This document shows positions 21,907-23,332 of a DNA stretch of 23,332 bases, piece after piece; within the stretch, counting starts at the first letter, position 1, and every line of letters begins with the position of its first letter. A model generated the notes under the pieces. That model saw nothing but the letters and a program-made list of their open reading frames with translations. It searched no databases and was not told where the DNA came from. Source of the stretch: JANRKF01 sp964519595 (lineage in GTDB: Bacteria; Pseudomonadota; Alphaproteobacteria; Rickettsiales; SXRF01); assembly GCA_964519595.1 (NCBI GenBank), contig CAZFJN010000033.1, positions 1 through 23,332 on the forward strand, read 5' to 3'. The position numbers were made by a program, and so were the translations under genes.

Positions 21907-23250
21907 ATGAAAATTTCTGTTCCTGGAAATACGTCTGGAAATAAGTCTGTAAATACACTGGGCAAGGGGCTTAGAAAGGCGCTGGCTTTTTTTGCCTGCT
22001 GCTGCCTGCTGTTTTCTACCGCTTGCAGCAAGAACAGCGCAAATTCAGCAGGAAACTCTCCTTATAATTCTGATAATGGCGCTGTTTCACAGTCATCTGT
22101 TCCTTTAATGAAAGAGGAAAGAATTACTGAAAATGATGCAATCGGCCTTATTCCAGACAGCGCAACGCCAATTAAAGTAGGAATATTATTGCCTCTTTCC
22201 GGAGATTACGCCGCTTTAGGAAACGCCATGCTTGATGCAGCAACTCTTGCTCTTTATGATGAATATATGTCTGTTCCGGCAAGCCGTATTCGCTCACAGA
22301 TCGTCCTTATTCCAAAGGATACTGGCAAATCGGCAAATTCAGCAGCAAAAGCGGCATCTGAGGCAATTGCCGATGGCGCAACCTTCATAGTCGGCCCTTT
22401 ATTCGGCCAGGCAGTAACGGCGATGAAGCCGATTGTGAAAGCCGCCAAAGTTCCAGTAATCAGCTTCTCAAATACTCGCGCTGTCGCCGAGCCGGACATA
22501 TATACTTACGGTTATCTTCCTGAACAGCAAATACTAAGAATCGCTGAATATGCTTATCTGCAAGGTTATCAGCGCGTTGCGCTGCTTGCTCCTAATGATG
22601 CTTATGGACAGAAAGTCCGCGATGAACTTTCTTTTATCTATTCGCAAAAAGGCGGTTTTGTCTCTCCGGCTGAGCTTTATGCTCCGAGTGAGCTTAATAT
22701 TGGCGCAGCAGCTTCGCGCCTGATGGCCGCTTATGATAATACTACTGACGATCGAAAATTTCAGGCAGTGTTCATCGCCGATAATGGTGCGAGCATGAAA
22801 AACATCATCAAAGCCCTTAAACGCAATGCGCTTAATTTTGAAAAAATAAAACTATTCGGCGCTGGCTTCTGGGATGATCAGGAATTCAATAAAATTCCTG
22901 AATTAAACGGCGCAGTATTTCCTGGAACGCCGCCGGAATATTTTGTAAAATTCGAGCAGCGTTTTATCGCTATGTATGGTTATAAGCCTATGCGGCTGGC
23001 TAGTCTGTCTTATGACGTAATCTCGCTGCTTGCGCGCATTTCGATGCCTTCTTCAGCAAATAAAATAGATAAGTCGCTTCTTGCCAAAGAGGAAGGATAT
23101 TATGCTCCGGCTAATCATCTATATCGCCTGCTTCCTGATGGAACGTCCGAGCGCAAGCTGGCTATAATAGCGGTAAGTCCGGATGGTTTTAAAATTATCG
23201 AACCTGCTTCCAAGAGTTTCTCTGATCCTACTAAATCTGATGATAATTGA
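21907..23250 (+). CDS. lpoA: LpoA/LppC-type penicillin-binding protein activator lipoprotein
   Basis: LpoA in gammaproteobacteria is an outer membrane lipoprotein that activates PBP1A; the alphaproteobacterial members share the periplasmic-binding-protein (Leu/Ile/Val-type) fold, but their PBP partner is not established. The 447 residues start with a long n-region, then a hydrophobic stretch and lipobox FSTAC (Cys40). After a low-complexity Ser/Asn linker (41-80), the receptor-like domain begins at IKVGILLPLSGDYAALGNAMLDAATLAL. It continues with IVGPLFGQAVTAMKP, VPVISFSNT and VALLAPNDAYGQKVRDEL. Residues 7-18 are encoded by three 12-bp repeats, so the n-region looks recently extended. The position next to rsmI-yraN-dolP matches the conserved cluster, except that lpoA is divergent. 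Confidence 0.9.
   Translation: MKISVPGNTSGNKSVNTLGKGLRKALAFFACCCLLFSTACSKNSANSAGNSPYNSDNGAVSQSSVPLMKEERITENDAIGLIPDSATPIKVGILLPLSGDYAALGNAMLDAATLALYDEYMSVPASRIRSQIVLIPKDTGKSANSAAKAASEAIADGATFIVGPLFGQAVTAMKPIVKAAKVPVISFSNTRAVAEPDIYTYGYLPEQQILRIAEYAYLQGYQRVALLAPNDAYGQKVRDELSFIYSQKGGFVSPAELYAPSELNIGAAASRLMAAYDNTTDDRKFQAVFIADNGASMKNIIKALKRNALNFEKIKLFGAGFWDDQEFNKIPELNGAVFPGTPPEYFVKFEQRFIAMYGYKPMRLASLSYDVISLLARISMPSSANKIDKSLLAKEEGYYAPANHLYRLLPDGTSERKLAIIAVSPDGFKIIEPASKSFSDPTKSDDN
21925..21960 (+). repeat. Three 12-bp in-frame repeats at the start of lpoA
   Basis: GGAAATACGTCT (21925-21936), GGAAATAAGTCT (21937-21948) and the diverged GTAAATACACTG (21949-21960) encode GNTS-GNKS-VNTL before the hydrophobic part of the signal peptide. 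Confidence 0.88.
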
Positions 23251-23261
23251 TCAGAAAACAG

Positions 23262-23332
23262 CTATTGTGGTGTTTGTATCAGCATTGCGATAAGCGAAGT
23301 AAGAACTAAAGAGCCTTTTGCCGTTGCAATAA
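23262..23332 (-). CDS. Possible C-terminus of a membrane protein, cut by window edge
   Basis: A minus-strand frame open to the window edge ends at TAG (23264-23262) after a hydrophobic stretch reading roughly IATAKGSLVLTSLIAMLIQTPQ. The codon choice looks like the neighbouring genes, and the position, convergent with lpoA 11 bp away, is plausible. Only 22-23 codons are visible, and an open run of this length is not rare by chance. No family can be assigned. Confidence 0.3.
   Translation of the reverse strand, partial: IATAKGSLVLTSLIAMLIQTPQ

Overview
This window looks like a piece of an alphaproteobacterial chromosome, probably a draft or metagenome scaffold because it holds a run of exactly 100 N at 3497-3596. 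The taxonomic call rests on several signs. There is a giant NAD-dependent glutamate dehydrogenase. The set rplU-rpmA-obgE plus proB-proA-nadD is present, which in many alphaproteobacteria is one neighbourhood. There is also an lpoA/rsmI/yraN/dolP/gshB cluster, and a small membrane PAS protein of a kind I associate with Rhodospirillales-like genomes. Genes are of moderate GC content and spacers are very AT-rich. I see no tRNA, rRNA, CRISPR array, transposase, phage gene or convincing GC-rich intrinsic terminator.

Layout. 1-2156 (minus): ettA and the 5' part of nadD, overlapping or abutting. 2289-3470 (minus): the antiporter nhaA. 3712-6214 (plus): proB and proA, the first two steps of proline synthesis. 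6248-7045 (minus): an unrecognised lipoprotein. 7427-8026 (plus): the PAS protein, convergent with gltX (minus, 8041-9348). 9552-11406 (plus): a strong sigma70-type promoter driving rplU, rpmA and obgE. 11445-11942 (minus): an unrecognised small protein. 12140-13374 (plus): a SCO1-type copper chaperone translationally coupled to gmk, tail to tail with the 1495-residue glutamate dehydrogenase (minus, 13369-17856). 17975-18760 (plus): cysQ. 18820-21862 (minus): gshB, dolP, yraN, rsmI. 21907-23250 (plus): the LpoA/LppC lipoprotein, divergent from rsmI.

How the genes relate. Most are housekeeping: translation (EttA, GltX, L21, L27, ObgE, RsmI), proline and glutamate metabolism (ProB, ProA, GDH, GltX), NAD synthesis (NadD), nucleotides (Gmk), sulfur and glutathione metabolism (CysQ, GshB), envelope upkeep (LpoA, DolP), cytochrome oxidase copper delivery (SCO1) and Na+/H+ balance (NhaA).

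The most unusual feature is not a gene. Nearly every spacer in the window is made partly of short direct tandem duplications with units of 8-20 bp (often 10, 13 or 14 bp, 2 to 7 copies), and each spacer has a different unit sequence. The same kind of duplication enters genes at tolerant places: the N-terminus of YraN (five 15-bp units), the start of LpoA (three 12-bp units) and several stop codons. This suggests a genome-wide tandem duplication process rather than a family of dispersed repeats. I found no clear candidate for a new defence or mobile system.
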